Shown: positions 32,396-46,344 of the stretch, in pieces | Position numbering within the stretch: the first letter of the stretch is position 1 | Layout of the letters: each line of letters opens with the position of its first letter | DNA from: Mytilus galloprovincialis | Lineage: Eukaryota; Mollusca; Bivalvia; Mytilida; Mytilidae | Length of the DNA: 64,000 nucleotides | NCBI RefSeq assembly: GCF_965363235.1 | Contig: NC_134844.1 | Span: forward strand, 49,658,872 to 49,722,871 | Direction of reading: 5' to 3' | Notes under the pieces: generated by a model | Told to the model about the DNA's origin: nothing | Seen by the model: only the letters and a program-made list of their open reading frames with translations | The model's database searches: none | Program-made: the position numbers and the translations under genes

Positions 32396-34162
32396 TATAC
32401 GAGATAATTATATGCGAAAATACAATGGTGCTCTACATGGGAATTTTATATCTCCAAGTAAGACTGTAGCTACTTAACTGGCATGGGAAGAACGAAGAAT
32501 TCCAAAAACAACTATACTTTTTTTTTAAACACAAACTGGAAACTCGTTACATTTCATATATTATATAATAACAGTCACATTTTAATTTAAATGCAAAAAG
32601 ATATTTCTTTATATAAAGTACATCATACATATAACATTACAGCTAGTTTCCTAATGCATGCAGAGTAAGACTTTGGTTATCTGTCTTGCTTTGTTTGTAT
32701 ATTGTACAATTGTATTTTGGATGAATCAAATTTAAAAATGATATTTACAGGTTTAAACTTAGGTGAGGTTAGGTGAAAATTAATAAATCAAGAATTCAAA
32801 ATTGATGCTATAAGCTGGTAGAGCATTCTTAAAGGATAAAAATAAGCTAAAAATATTGACAGGTCATGGACCTCCTTTGTGAGATATTTGAGATTTAAAA
32901 TATGGCTGGAAAAAGCTGACTCGGACTTTTACCTCATGTTTGCATTGGTATTATTTGGGTCCCAAAACAAAAGAAAGAAAATTAAGAATCTTCTAAAATT
33001 TGGGTAAATGACCTTTCATGAGCTATTTAGTCTCATATGAAAAAATAAATGGGTGTTATGGGGCAAAACATGTTACCTTGTTTTATATGGAAAAACACCA
33101 AGGAGTCCGAAAATTTGACACGAATTCCAAAACCTCACCTAAGTACATCCTTAACTTTGCCTATCTATACTGTTTGCAGATGTTAATCTAAATTTCAATG
33201 CTTGAGCAAATGTTTTTACAAACAAAGCAAGCAAACCAAACAATGTCGTACTCTACAAACATAATGAAATAAGCTCTAACCCTATAAGTTGTACAATATT
33301 ATATATACCGGTTATCTGTGTATCCCATTATACGGATTATTTCTGTTCTTGACAGCAATAATGCAGCTATGTATTTTGTGTGGTACGATATTGATGTACG
33401 GAGAACAACAAGTATTTTTCTTTATGTACGGGTACGATATCAATGTACACAAAGCGACAATCAACCGATTTCTAAACTTCGTCATCAATTCGAAAATGAC
33501 CATTACGTTATGATACCGCTTATTTACTCTCATATTTACTACATCTTTTTATAAGAATGCTTTTCATTTTATGAAATAAATGGAAACTTACAATGTTCTT
33601 GTTTAGTTTTACTGAAGAAATATCAAAATATGCTCATTACAGTTTCCTAATGCAGGAAAATGCATATACTAGTAGTAGAAACCAGTTACATTAGTGGCAA
33701 GGTTCCGATGCAAAAAATAGTTGGCATGCATTTTATAGCGGGACCCACGGACACTTTATAATAAATTAAAAATATCGATACTTTCTAGTTCAAGGGCTGC
33801 AATTTCATATATTTGATCGTTTTTAAATGTGAAATGCCACAATGTTAATCTTATCCACTTTCATAAAGCGCAAACTGCATACATGCATGTATAGTTAGCG
33901 GCTGGCTCGCTATTCGATATTCAATATCCAACCGGCTACTAGCAGTCACATTTTCGTAGACAATATTCGACACCATTAAAAGCATGATAGTCATAGTAAA
34001 AGGAAACAATAAAGAGAGATGCAGGATATAATTTTATAACCCTTTCATCGGTTATCGTAAATACCCGTTTCCCTCAATTACAAACCTTAAGTGTATGTAT
34101 GTGTTGAAGACCCAATGGTGGACCTTCGTCTGTTTCGGGTTGTTATCTCTTTGACACATTCC

Positions 34163-34318
34163 CATAGGCGAATCCGGGGGGCTGGTTGGCCCGAGGCTCC
34201 CTTTTCGTGGGAAAAATTTGGTTGATTATATGGGGAATCACCGAAGCATGACTAGAGCGCCCCCTTTTTAGGTCAGTCAGCGGGCCCCCCTTATGAAAAG
34301 TTCTGGACCGCCACTGAA
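34163..34318. repeat. Short GC-rich repeat (GGCGAATCCGG ... GGACCGCCACTG)
   Basis: ATAGGCGAATCCGGGGGGCT at the left and TTCTGGACCGCCACTG at the right resemble the diverged inverted ends of a small hAT-like MITE of the GGCGGATCC type, with AATTTGGTTGATTATATGGG inside. I recall near relatives in many marine invertebrates. Confidence 0.5.
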
Positions 34319-34361
34319 TTTCCCCATTTCCATTTGCCACTGAATTTATAAAAAAGAAATG

Positions 34362-34485
34362 TCCACAAGAGACCAAAATGACACAGAAATTAACAACAAT
34401 AGGTCACCGTACGGCCTTCAACTATGAGCAAAGTCCATACCGCATAGTCAGCTATAAAAGGCCCCGAAAGGACAATTTCCACATT
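34362..34485 (+). repeat. Family B fragment
   Basis: GTCCACAAGAGACCAAAATG, AGGTCACCGTACGGCCTTCA and CAGCTATAAAAGGCCCCGAA. A more diverged fragment follows at about 35085-35230 (TGCAACTATCCACCAAAGAT). 35231-36170 is otherwise unassigned. Confidence 0.7.
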
Positions 34486-36174
34486 TCCATTCTCAATTTT
34501 AAATATATACTAAAATGAAATCACTTTTTCAGAAATGAATATTTACTGCATATTTTCATCTTCGATATCGTTTGGTTAATGTTAATGCAGTTTTAAAAAC
34601 AATATTATTAGAATTAATAAAACTTAATTCAAAATGTAAATTCCAGAAAAGAATTTTTTAAATATCAAATAATATTACCCGGTAAAAACTTAATAATTAC
34701 CAGGTAAAAACTAAGCATTCGCAAATAACTATACTTTAAACTGGAATCTCATGGCAAATGACTGACGAATATCCAAAAACACTATAAACTAGAACTGTTA
34801 AAAGGGTTGTTGCCCACTTGCTAAAAAAAATCCGCTTTTTTGTTTTAATTGGTTTAACATGATTTTGTCGTGTCATCCAAGCTGACACTTCGATCTAAAA
34901 TTATTTCAATATGAATCTGAATCGTCGACAAAAACAAGTATTTTTTTACAATGGGCCTAATTGCTTATACTGTTTCTCTAATTTCAAAATACAATTTGTG
35001 AGTGAACAATAGTCAAATATGTATAACAGTTGAATTTTGAATTTGATTTTTTTTTTAATTTACCATTTAGAAAATAGGAAACAAAATTTGTCAATTAGAC
35101 ATGCAACTATCCACCAAAGATCAAACGCAGTGGATGTAATCAACTATAGGCAACTGTACGACCTTCAACAATGAGAATGAGAGTCCGACATGAAAAATAT
35201 GAGATTAATTTGAGAAAATTAATGGACTAATTTATAAGAAAGGAATTTACGAAAAAGAAATATGACAAATTTGCAGTGAGAATTTTAGTGAAAAAAAACA
35301 AAAGAAAATCACCTCTTCGAATGACAGAGTCGAGAAAATCAAACCTAAAACAATGCCGGTGACGACACTGATCAGATGTTATATTTAAATAACAATTGTA
35401 CATTTAAAAGAAATTGGTTGTTAAACTGTGTAATAAGAAGTATACACGCAAATACACGTTGTTTCATGTTTACTTTTTATCGAGATAATTGGGTCAGACG
35501 CTTTGGAAACTTTTGAATTCCTGTTCATTTATTTATCCTCCAAGCACGAACTTCTCTCAGATTTTTTTTTATATCTGTTTCTAAGACAACGGTGCTTGAG
35601 ATCATCCACAAGAACATGCAGTCATCCGATGTCCAATACTTCAGTACTTTGATTGTTCATCTATTTCCGATCTTCTCGATTAATTTTATTCACATTCAAT
35701 ATTTACATCGTGATACGGTCGGTTTGAATTTGCTTAAAACAAACTTTATTTCAAAAGTTCCAATCTTTGCTGCGTATCAACCGAGCCCTTTGGGAATTTT
35801 CAGTGACTTTCTCTGATCTAGTTGCATATATCTATACGCGGATAATTAACATATTTCAGAGAGGTACATGTATACAGCAAGTAAAAACTAAATTTAGGTT
35901 GGTTTCTCCAGAAATTAATTAGTAAAGCAACATTTTAAACTAGTTTTACACCAATCGGCTGCTGTACTCCTATTTAAGAAACGAAATGATGATAACGTTT
36001 AAAGGAAGTTTTAAAAAAAAATGATTTCAACTTATTTCTATCTTTGTTATTTACCAGTCAGAACGTTTTCCCGTGAATTTATAATTGATAGCATCCTGCT
36101 AAAATGGGACAAACATTGAAATGATATAATTTTCAGTGTTTATAGGGTATTTTGTCACTAGATTTCGCACTGCA

Positions 36175-36400
36175 TGAACCAACGACAACCAATTAACTAC
36201 AGTACTTATCCTTACTTGGGACAGACACACAAATAATGTCGCGGGGTTGAACATGTTTGTAAGCGCTCAAACCGTCCCTAATTCTGGGACAGTGATTTAA
36301 CAGTGCAACGCAAGAACAAACCATAAAATCAGTTGAAAAGGCTGTATTCAAACTCATCAGATCGATACAAACAAAAACGAAGATCGGACATGGCAGGCTA
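36175..36400 (+). repeat. Family B fragment, 3' half
   Basis: AACCAACGACAACCAATTAA, CTTACTTGGGACAGACACAC, GTCGCGGGGTTGAACATGTT and ATCAGTTGAAAAGGCTGT through CTCATCAG. Confidence 0.7.
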
Positions 36401-36660
36401 TTCATAATCCTCATTCCTTTCAAGAGAGAAGACGATAAGTGCAGATATGAGAGTTCTCGCAGTTACTGGCAGATAGTTCAATGCCAATAATAACTAAATC
36501 TGACTTAAAAAAATCATGCATCTTAGACTAAAATATCAATCAGTACACATCCAACATGCAATTTAGTATAAAGACGTCATAAACAGTCAGAGAAAACACG
36601 ACCTTGTGTCAAAATATAGGTATCGACAGATTGTAGTACCTTGAAAGTACCTATATGCAT

Positions 36661-37919
36661 GTTCAACACTATGATGATGGAAGTGTTTAACGACCTTGAC
36701 TGGCTTTTCAGACCTCGCACGGTCGGCTCGGTGCCGGAAGGCGTTTATTGAGCTTTAACATATTTTGATGCGTAGGGTCAGGAACAGGTGAGGACGCCAT
36801 ATGTAGGCCGCCATCTTGGTTTTGGTGAGTTGTTTTTCTTTTGTTGACTATTTTGATGTTTCTTTTACTTCACAACAACTACTTTCAGGGCCAGATTGGT
36901 CAGCTTTGCAGCCCGTTAACCTCGATGATGGATAACTGGTAGATGAGTCTCGGACGTAGTATTAAAGGTGACAGGAGGCATTATCAGGACCAAAGCCGCG
37001 AGGCAGTGAAATGAAGATCCATCATCTAACACCTAGGATACAGCCCTCGGACCTCAATCGGCATAACACTCCCCAATCTTCAATGGGTTTTGGAGTGTAT
37101 GTTGACGCGGGAATTTACGCCAACTACAACGTTTACTGTACAGCGTTGGATTGGTTTCTGTCATCTAAAGTAGTATGTCGTTGATCCATCAACAAGTAAA
37201 CCCTAATCGAAGATAGCGGGTAAAGGAGAGCTGGCCCAGCACATCCGTTCAGCTGTTATGACTGAGACGTGACTGGATTGGTTCAACAATAACAAATGGA
37301 AGTTTTTAACGACCTTGACTGGCTATACAGCCCTCGCACGGTCGGCTCGGTGCCCGAAGGCGATTGGTGAGCGTTTAAATAATTTTTGCCGGCATCGGTC
37401 AGGAACAGGTGGTGGTGGCCATTTTGGAGGTCGCCATCTTGGTTTTGTGAGTTCTTTTTGGTTTGTTTACTATTTTTGTTGTTATTTCTTCACAACGGCT
37501 GCTTTCAGGGCCAGTTTGGTCAGCTTGGCAGCCCGCTAACCTCGATGATGGAGTACTGGTAGATGAGTCTTGGACATAGTGCTAAAGATGACAGGAAGCG
37601 TTATCAGGACCAAAGCCGTGAGGCAGTGAAATGAAAGTCAATCATCTAACACCTAGGATACAGCCCTCGGACGTTAATCGGCATAACACTCCCCTATGAT
37701 ACAATGGGTTTTGGAGTGCATGTTAACGCGGGTACGCCTACTACTACGTCTACTCTACGGCGTTGGATTGGTTTCTGTGATCTAAAGTAGTAAGTCGTTG
37801 ATCATCTAACTGTAAACCCTCATCGAAAGTAGCGGGTAAAGGAGAGCTGGCCCAGCACGTCCGTTCAGCTGTAATGACTGAGACGTGATTGCTAATATCG
37901 ATTGGAATGTCCAACAATA
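36661..37919 (+). repeat. Tandem dimer of a GC-richer 620-bp unit
   Basis: Unit one (36661-37280) and unit two (37281-37919) align throughout: TTAACGACCTTGACTGGCT, CTCGCACGGTCGGCTCGGTG, AACCTCGATGATGGA, CAGGACCAAAGCCG, AACACCTAGGATACAGCCCT and AGGAGAGCTGGCCCAGCAC. Unit boundaries begin with GTTCAACA/GTCCAACA. Each unit holds a donor-like GTGAGTT and an acceptor-like TTTCAGGGCCAG about 60-70 bp apart. No long frame is conserved between units. It may be satellite DNA or a duplicated non-coding gene. Confidence 0.85.
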
Positions 37920-38043
37920 CTATTTAGTATGGTCTTTATATACTGATAACAAAATCAATTAATGACAAAATCGATATTTATACCAATAAAAACAATATTC
38001 GAGGATTTTATTATACAGTGTTGAATTGGTAACCTTTTAGAAT

Positions 38044-39323
38044 AAGGCCGTGTTCACACCAAACTCCATGTACAGTAAACTTGTTTACAATTAGTTTAAT
38101 GTACTGGACATTGGTTTCACATTAAATTTGTTCACATCTATACACCTTGTTTAATTACCTGTACATAAGATTCGTTCACACTTGTAAACTCTATGTCATT
38201 TAAATGTTCGTTACGTAGAATCGAATGAAAAGTTTTCGGACAACTTTTCTAGCAGTAAGGGAACGACCATATGACTCTGAATAGGGGGGATGGAAATATT
38301 CCAAACCCCAATCGGATAAAGAAAACAATTCTGGTTTTATAGATGAGAAAAAATATTCTGAATCAAGAGTTTCCCCATACATTATAGTGTTAAATGTTGA
38401 AGAAAAAAAATTTGATTACCAGTCTAAAAAAAAAAAAAAACAAAAAAAAAAACCGTAAAACGTTTGCGCGGAAATAATTCTGACTCAGATAAATAAAAAA
38501 AAATACCCCCCTTTTTTGAAGTTAAGTGGTTGCTTCTTAATGAAAGCCATTTTGATGATTTCCAGTAGTTTAACTATACTAAAGATGTCTCGATTAAGCA
38601 TTAGAAAACGTAGGCTGCAACAGCGTGCTTACAGACGAAGAAGAAGGATTGATATATTAGGGATCACTAGATTTCTATCTTTTCTGTTTGTTCAAATGGT
38701 ACTCTTCTCCAAGAAATATTTGGCAAAAAGGGGGGGGGGGGGTAATGTTTGGTTTTTTTTTTACTTTTTAAGTGTAATTTCACGGATCCGAGATATTGCA
38801 CAAACAATACATTTACCTCACACTTTTTAAGTAATGCATTTATGAGTGAATCGTTGTTTGAATAAAGACCAGTGGCAAATATTTCTGTGTAAGTCAAGTT
38901 TATTCGGAAATACCTTAATTTTCAAATGAATTATGTGTTCGGCAATGATGCTGCTTTGAGTCTTGATAAGGGCTTAATAAAGCTACGTTAAGTTTTATTT
39001 CTAGACAAAACAAATAAATATATCACGTTTAGACAAATATTTCTGTAAAGAACTTTTATTATAATAATTGCTATAAATATCAATTTTATTCAAAAATCGT
39101 TTCTTCTTTAAATATGCACGGTGAAACTAATGTTTTAAATGCCTAGTTTTATGTACACTGAATCTACACACGGCCTACATCGAGTATCGACTGCATGTAG
39201 ACAAAACATGATTTACACTACATGTAAACATTGAGTTTTATCAATGGGAACGTAATTTTGTTTAGTTTATGTGTGAGTTACACTTACACAACACCGAGTT
39301 TAGGTCAATGGGAACACAGCCTT
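38044..39323. mobile_element. Putative TIR DNA transposon, 1.28 kb
   Basis: The left end AAGGCCGTGTTCACA and the right end TGGGAACACAGCCTT are inverted repeats (13/15), and related words (GTTCACA, GTACA, AAACTC) recur near both ends. No exact target duplication could be read. Inside, a short frame at 38516-38830 has an Arg-rich stretch (RKRRLQQRAYRRRRR), but nothing marks it as transposase. The termini recall PIF/Harbinger-like elements; class uncertain. Confidence 0.6.
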
Positions 39324-41378
39324 AGTTATTTTAATAGGAGTCATAAGTTTACTCCGATCGTATCTAAATTTTCGAACTCCGTTAACAACATCAAAGAAAA
39401 AAATATGATGTGCTATTCCGTTTGAAATGAGTTTTCTACAAGTACAGCCAAATTTGCAAGCACAATATCTGTATCTATAGAAGAATTTAGACTTGTTTTA
39501 GAGTAATTTGTGGTTACGAAATCCCTGACTTGATAATTTACTAATATAAATAGATTACGCTCATTGAAATTCGAAATGCCACTACAGAAACGGGTATAGC
39601 GAACGAGTTGGGAAATATAAACACCGTATTAAGACGGTGCCAAAAGAACATCAAAAGGAAATTTTAACAACGGAAAAATCATCCCTGTTGTCGTAAATTT
39701 GTGTGCTGAGTTTCTGGTGTAAAGTAAGCGATATGTTCATTTTTTTAATGATAAAAGGTTGTTTTTTCAACTTTCATAAGTTGTGTTTTATGTTGAAATT
39801 ATATAATTTCTGCAAAACCCAAAAATCACTTACTGTAAAGTGGCGTGTGGGTGTGTGTCCACAGTGAACGTAATATAATACAATAACTATTATATCTTAA
39901 AATACATGGGGTCTTGAATTTGCGACGTCACCACATTGAAGATAATTGGTTGGGTCAATAATCCATTCAAACTATGCTTAATATGTAAGGCTCTAAGTTA
40001 ATTAAGACTACTCTGTATAGGTTGAATTGTCGTTATAAAATCATGATTTTGTTCTTAATATAATTCTGGTCAATAAGTAGGTTACGGAGCGTTTATTTTC
40101 ACAACTGGCTGTAAACCGCTTATACAAATAAAACATTTGTAACGGAGGGGGTCGGTGACGACACCTCCCGGGACGTGTAGTGGCCAGTACTTCGCCCCTA
40201 TTCGACCATTGGGATACCTGATATCAGAGTATGGCTGAACAACAGACAATATATCAAATGAAACTATATTTTATTCACAAATGTACAGTAATTGCATGAA
40301 TATTAAACAAAGTCGGAAATAAACAGGAGTCAGAAAACTTTCTAAAATGGAGTTCAAAAATAAAGTAATTTCAAATGTAAAATGAAAAATAGAGTGTTCC
40401 CAGAGTTAGTCTTCAAAGTAAAGTAAAGTAAATTGGCTTCGCGTTGTGTTTTAGAGTAGTAAAATTGCACCAAAAAGGGGTGACTAACTCTGGCGAACTG
40501 CACCGAAGTGGTGGCTAACTCTAAACTCGGGTGGGCTGATGAATCCGGCGAGTATTTGGAGGCCTGTGCAAGGCCGACTCCGACTGAATATCAAATGATA
40601 TTCTAAACTTGTCATTAATCAGGAGAACTTTAACATAAAAGGTACTGAAGAAAAGTTAAATAAATGAATATTCTTAAAACATTATAAAAACATCAAAGTT
40701 AAATACTAAAACAGCTAAATTAACATTCTTTACTTTTATCCTACTATATTTAAATCAAATTTAACTTAAAATAAACATTTAAATACTAAATAATTAATCT
40801 GTCCAAATTAAGGGGAATTAATCAGGCACATCAAAGCACATCTATTACACATTAAAAAGACAAATATTGTTTATTATTTTTAGGATACTGTTAAGATGAA
40901 TACATTTTTCAATAAGTCATGTCACTCATTGTATAAATATCATGCAAGCTTGATCAGTATTTAACCGACACCACTCATTGACTGTTACGAGAAAGTTTAA
41001 GAACAATTGTACTTTCAAACAAATGGCGAAGTATACTAGTACGTAATTTTCGCGGTATTTCGGAATTTGATTATATCTAGTATGCATTTAGTCATGTAGA
41101 ATTCATTATACCGATGTAATTTATAAAAAAAAGGTGATACATGTAGCTATTATGCTTTCAGTGATACAATAGAACAACCTCCGAAGCAAGGTTGTCGGCT
41201 CTCCGGACATTCCCGAAGTCCTGATTTTATGAGCTTCGGTCCTTGCTTGGAAGATGACAATATACTTGAATGTTATGTACGTAAAAACGTAAAAAATGCA
41301 TTTTTTTTTTTAATTTTTGTCTACAGCACCGTTTGAAACTGATACGTTGTTGGTGTTAATTTCCGTTTTTATGATATT
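39324..41378. other. Unassigned stretch with a GC-rich island
   Basis: No gene seen. 40138-40600 is GC-richer than its surroundings (GGAGGGGGTCGGTGACGACA, GGGGTGACTAACTCTGG, GTGGTGGCTAACTCTAAACT) with internal near-repeats of TAACTCT. It could be part of an old repeat, but no ends or partner were found. Confidence 0.4.
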
Positions 41379-41381
41379 CCC

Positions 41382-41684
41382 GATTTGTTTTTGCTGTTTA
41401 TATTATTGGTATAAAAAGCTAACTTTAACCAGATTTGTTTTTTTCTGATATTATTGGTATAAAAAAGCTAACTTTAACCAGATTTGTTTTTTTCTGTGTA
41501 TATTATTGGTATAAAAAAGCTAACTTTGACCAGATTTGTTTTTTTCTGTTTATATAATTGTTATAAAAAGCTAACTTTAACCAGATTTGTTTTCTTCTGT
41601 TTATATTATTGGTATACAAGCTAAGTTAAATAGATTTGTTTTTTGCTGTTGATATCATTAGTACAAAAAGCAAAAATGAACCAG
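41382..41684 (+). repeat. About six tandem 50-bp units
   Basis: GATTTGTTTTTTTCTG, TATTATTGGTATAAAAAGC and TAACTTTAACCA repeat at 41382, 41432, 41481, 41533, 41584 and 41633 with increasing divergence rightwards. 41685-42730 shows nothing else I can name. Confidence 0.9.
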
Positions 41685-42730
41685 AAAAACGATTTTACAG
41701 TCACTAGCCGCCAACACGATTTGTTTCTCTCTTCTTGTGATACCTTTTAGAGACTAATTAATTTCTACTAAACAATGACCGACCAATATCAATTTCATAT
41801 CATTAAATAATTATCTCTGCGTGATAAATACTCCGGTTTGCATTTTCAGTATATTCAGATGTAGTTCAATGACACATGATCTAAATGCATACGATAATTC
41901 ATAAAATTACGAAATACTGCACATATTTAAAGTTGTAAGTAACTGTTCTGAAGCTTTCTATTGTTGTCTTGTGTCATAACCTTATGCAATATTTATTTAG
42001 TTTAAACTGCAATAGTATCAAAACAACACATATAATGAATACTAGAGATAGGCCATTTTGTACATATACAATAGGGAAACTTCGTGCAAAGCATAATTAG
42101 TTACTTTTCCTGTTGCATTCAATAGGAAAAGGGGACTTTGACTGTCTGTGACAAATAAACCAAGATTTTTATAGATAATCCAGAGCCTTTACTACAGAGG
42201 TTTTGGTTATAAAATTTCAAAAATTGATTACTCACTTGCTTTTTTATGATGTGATAGTGTTTATTATTTACAAAATGTTGTAAACGACCTTTAAAAAAAC
42301 CTCGTACTAAAGTCGAGTGCACCCTGAAAGGTGTACTTGATTTGGTCCATATTTATATTTGTTTTAACCAGTAACTAAATTAATAAGCTTGTTTTAAGGA
42401 AATAAATACTAGAAATGCTTGCAATAATTCTCTATCTATCAATCACCGAATTGCCAAATATGAGAGTCCAATGGGAAAGGCTGTAGATTTTCTATAAAGG
42501 TTCCATATGTTTAGCATTGCATCAGCACAAGGGTACCTCAAAAAGTCCTAAACACCCGTTAAATTCCTAAAAAAAAACTCTTGCTGAGTCACCATAATTA
42601 TATTATTTTAGCCAATGTCTAAATATATAAAATTGTAAAGGCTTAGAATTTTCTATGAAATTTCATATTTTGGCATTGAGACAACGAAAGCCGAAAGGAT
42701 CAATCATATGTTTGATGTTCATTGTTGATT

Positions 42731-43320
42731 AAAGGAGTAGGTCCGGTAAGGACTCATTTTGGCCTCAAATTTCAGTTTCATCTGACGAAAGATTTTGACC
42801 ACTTTTTAAAGACTTAAGTGTCTATTTCACTTGATTTAATTAGTATAAGTGAAAGATTTTAACTGATTTAGTCATTAAAAACGATCCGATTCAAGCTCAA
42901 ATATGAAAAATCTCTCAAATATGCCAAAAAACGTCACTTTTCAGATGGTTTTTGTCAAAAATGAAAGTGGCCGCATCCGTGTTCATCCACAACCTTTATA
43001 TATGTTATGTATTATCATAAAATACAACTTACATTTCAATATTAAGGATGAACACGAATGCGGCCACTTTCGTTTTACAAGGAAACTGTCTAAAATTTAA
43101 ATTTAACTAAAATGATAGAATTTTGAAGATTTCAGTAATTTAGCATGACTTAATGGTGCTACAACCCGATGTATGTGTATTGTATTGTCAAAAACAGCCC
43201 ATATTTGTGTAGCAGAAGCTTTCAATTGTCCAATAATTAACTAAAAGTTTACATTTTATCAATTTTGTAAAACTGTTATATTTTGGGGCCAAAAAGGGGT
43301 CTTACCGGACCTACTCCTTT
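42731..43320. mobile_element. MITE with double inverted repeats, copy 2
   Basis: Outer termini AAAGGAGTAGGTCCGGTAAG and CTTACCGGACCTACTCCTTT; inner inverted pair at 42961-42988 and 43046-43073 (GTGGCCGCATCCGTGTTCAT against ATGAACACGAATGCGGCCAC). The short frame across it is not a gene. No convincing target duplication. Confidence 0.88.
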
Positions 43321-46300
43321 CTTTTTCGATTGACAGTGCAACCAAAGTGGAACTTAACTTAAGTCAGAATACAAAATAAATTAAAAACAGAGGTAATACG
43401 TACGTCAAACGGAATCCTTAAAAGGCACCTGAATGTGAACGGGTGCTTAGGGATGACAAATGTCAAGTTTTACAACAGGTGAACGGTGTACTCGATTATT
43501 TATTTATTGAGGATGTCACAGATTTACGTGGCGGATAAATTTCATCGTATAACAATAGAATTGTAACCTTTAATGAACTTTAGTATATGAATACGGTGGA
43601 CTCGATTTGAAATTATCATCGAGGCGTTGATTGATGATTGATTGTTGGTTTCTTAACTCCAGTGGCAAATATTTCATGCACGTTCAGGAGGTTAACACAA
43701 GAGCGTTGATTCGCGAGTACACACTAGACACTTACTTTTATACATATATAATCGAAAACAGTATTTAAATACTTTTTGTAACATAATGTGTTTGTCTTTT
43801 GTAGATTGTTGAGTGCAATACTTTTGCATGTATTTCAACAGGGCAGTAATTCCGTTTAAGTGTGGACTTTGATTTACAATTATGAATATGTAATCGTTTA
43901 ATATCTTGTAATGCTTGATTAAAGTGAATGGTCATCGTGCTTGACAAGATCTATAACTAGTTATTTCTATATATGATTGAGATAAGAAACAGATATGGCA
44001 GTCGGTATATCAAAATTATATAGTCTGGCACATACATTACCTTTTGAAGAGAATTTAGAATTTTCAAAATAATGCATGATAACAGTGACTAACTAGGTGA
44101 ATGCCGCAGCTTCTGTCTTTGATTCGGAAAAAAGATATCAAGAAGGTTTAAAATTGATTGATTGTAAAATAAAGCGTACTTTTTTTCACAAAGCACAAAT
44201 GCCAAATTGATCCAGATTATTATAGAGCAACTACTCTCATTAGTGGTCTTGGGTCTTTTCATAATTTTATAATATATAATAGTTAAAAAATCCATATTTG
44301 AAATGGTTCTTAATATTAGTGTTATGCATGCACTTATTGAAATTTAATTTTCTTTTGGGGCGAAACTCTTGTAAAGTCGAATAAGAAAGGCATTCGATAC
44401 TGTTTGGCCTACATATCTGTGGAAAAAATACAAAACGGTTTAATGGGAAATGTTTTAATGACTCTTCTCTTGTCTTCGAGATGTGTTTAACAGGGGGAGA
44501 TTTTATCGCCTTTTCTCCTTTCGATCTTTTTAACTGATATTGAAGACTATTTTTGTCAGCGAGATGGACTGCCTATAAGAAGGATTTAGCGAGTTGAAAA
44601 CTTGAAAACGAGTAATCGAAAACGCAAAATATTTTTTGAACGATTTCGCGATCGCATTTTCGATATCAGAATTTCGCGTTTCCATGGCGATTGTGCGATT
44701 TTGTTATTCCGCGTATTCGCGATTTGGCTTTTTGTGTTTTTACGTTTTTGCGATTTCGTCTTTTCGACTTTTGTTATTTGACGAATTCTTATTAACACGG
44801 ACCTGTACTGTAGGAAGAAAGTAATTAGTATTTATAAAGGAATTGTTACAATATTGTCATATCCGTAAAGTATTATTATTCTTTTAGATGTATTTGTTTT
44901 AAGGTTGCACAAAAACCGACATTTTTCGCAGTTTCCGTTAAAAAAAATATATTATTTCTTTTTGGGGAAAAAAATGCTTGCGTTTTATAGAAGGGTTTTA
45001 AAGGAAATATACATCTGCATTATATATTATTTTAATGCACAGGCAAACTTGCCACAGATGGTTCTCATGCATATGATGATATATTAAAGTGATATAGCAC
45101 CATTGGTTATGATCCCTACCACTTTATTAACTGATGTTATTAGGCATGATGGTCTTTTTCTTAATTTAAGCATTTTTGTCCCTCGCGCCACACAATGCGG
45201 GGACATAGAAATACTGTGCGCCCTTTCGTCCATCCGTTCAGTTTTGTTAGTGCTCTCACGTGGACATTTCTTTCCAGAATTTTATAAAACTTGCACTTTA
45301 GGTTAATATCAGCAATTTCTCGGACAAGCTCTTAAATGGGTCCTGATTACCTTTCTCCAAAGAGTTATGACCTTGGACTATATAACCTTTGATAGATGAA
45401 ATATGTGCCAGGGACATATTTCAGGGAACTCTGTTTTTTTTATTTAGTTTTTTAATTATTAGATCAGTTGTGGCAAGTTTGTTTGTGTATAAAATTAAAA
45501 TATTTCCATAATGCATATGCCAACAACTGTCCTCGAGATTCCAAATCTTTGTATCATTAAAATGCATACCCACAATAACAAAACATTCTGAAAATAAAAA
45601 CAGAACTTGCGAGGTTTGTGCCATATGACAAGCTTTAAGGATAATGATTGCATGAGTAAATTATGTAATGTAGTACTTTTAAAACTCTTTTCCCCCATCT
45701 CGATCAGAGTATTGTATGCTTGTACCAATAACCAATTGCTAAAAGGATCAAAATCAGTCTAGATTTGATAGAAGTAAAGATATTTACTTGTGTAAATGTG
45801 TTCCTCAAGTTAAAAAAAATCGCATTATAACTGCCGCGCCATGTTTCGTTTAACTCTAAGAAGGGCGTTAATCATTCACAATACATCATGTATTGCATTT
45901 GATTGATATTTAGGGGAAGACCCATTTATTTTCTGGTACGGGGCTCTTGTGTTCATACCACTCTTTAGCCTTTCCCCTATAGTTGAAACTGCATGTTTAT
46001 ACACTTTCTTGTAATGCAAAATATGCAAATCAAAGAAAATGTTTACGTGGTGATAATTTAATTTGTAAAACTGAGATATTTTGTAAAATAATTACATATT
46101 TTTCTACAAAATTATAGATTTTTCATAGAATATAGATAAACTCTTGTGACGTTAACATGCGTCAAATTTCATACTGTACATTTGAGAAACTGAGAAAACT
46201 CTCAGAATGACGGGAAAAGAATTTCATATTTCTGCGCCAAAAGCTATGTAAACGTCACAATGTTTGACGTCTTTACCTTGTTTTCATTTTGTTTCGGGTT

Positions 46301-46344
46301 TGTTGCATTTTGTTTTGTTTTTATGTTTGTTTTTATGTTGATTT
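43321..46344. other. Intergenic stretch before the CFAP97D gene
   Basis: No gene supported. It contains a repeat fragment near 43620-43700 (TTGGTTTCTTAACTCCAGTG, also near 52735), a CpG-rich low-complexity tract at 44585-44800 made of variants of GCGATTTCG, and a repeat-like block at 45180-45400 (CCTCGCGCCACACAATGCGG). Confidence 0.45.

Noticed and set aside
38516-38830. Arg-rich 104-residue frame inside the TIR element
   Set aside because: No transposase or DNA-binding domain recognised; it ends in low-complexity G and T runs.
40138-40600. Possible solo terminal repeat of an old retroelement (GC-rich, begins TGTAACGG on the plus strand)
   Set aside because: No second end, flanking duplication or internal sequence could be found, so the identity is not supported.
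44585-44800. CpG-rich stretch resembling a CpG island promoter
   Set aside because: It is a degenerate low-complexity array of GCGATTTCG-like words with no gene start next to it.
45421-45728. Overlapping minus-strand frames of 67 and 77 residues
   Set aside because: No family resemblance, neighbouring repeat-like sequence and no splice structure around them.
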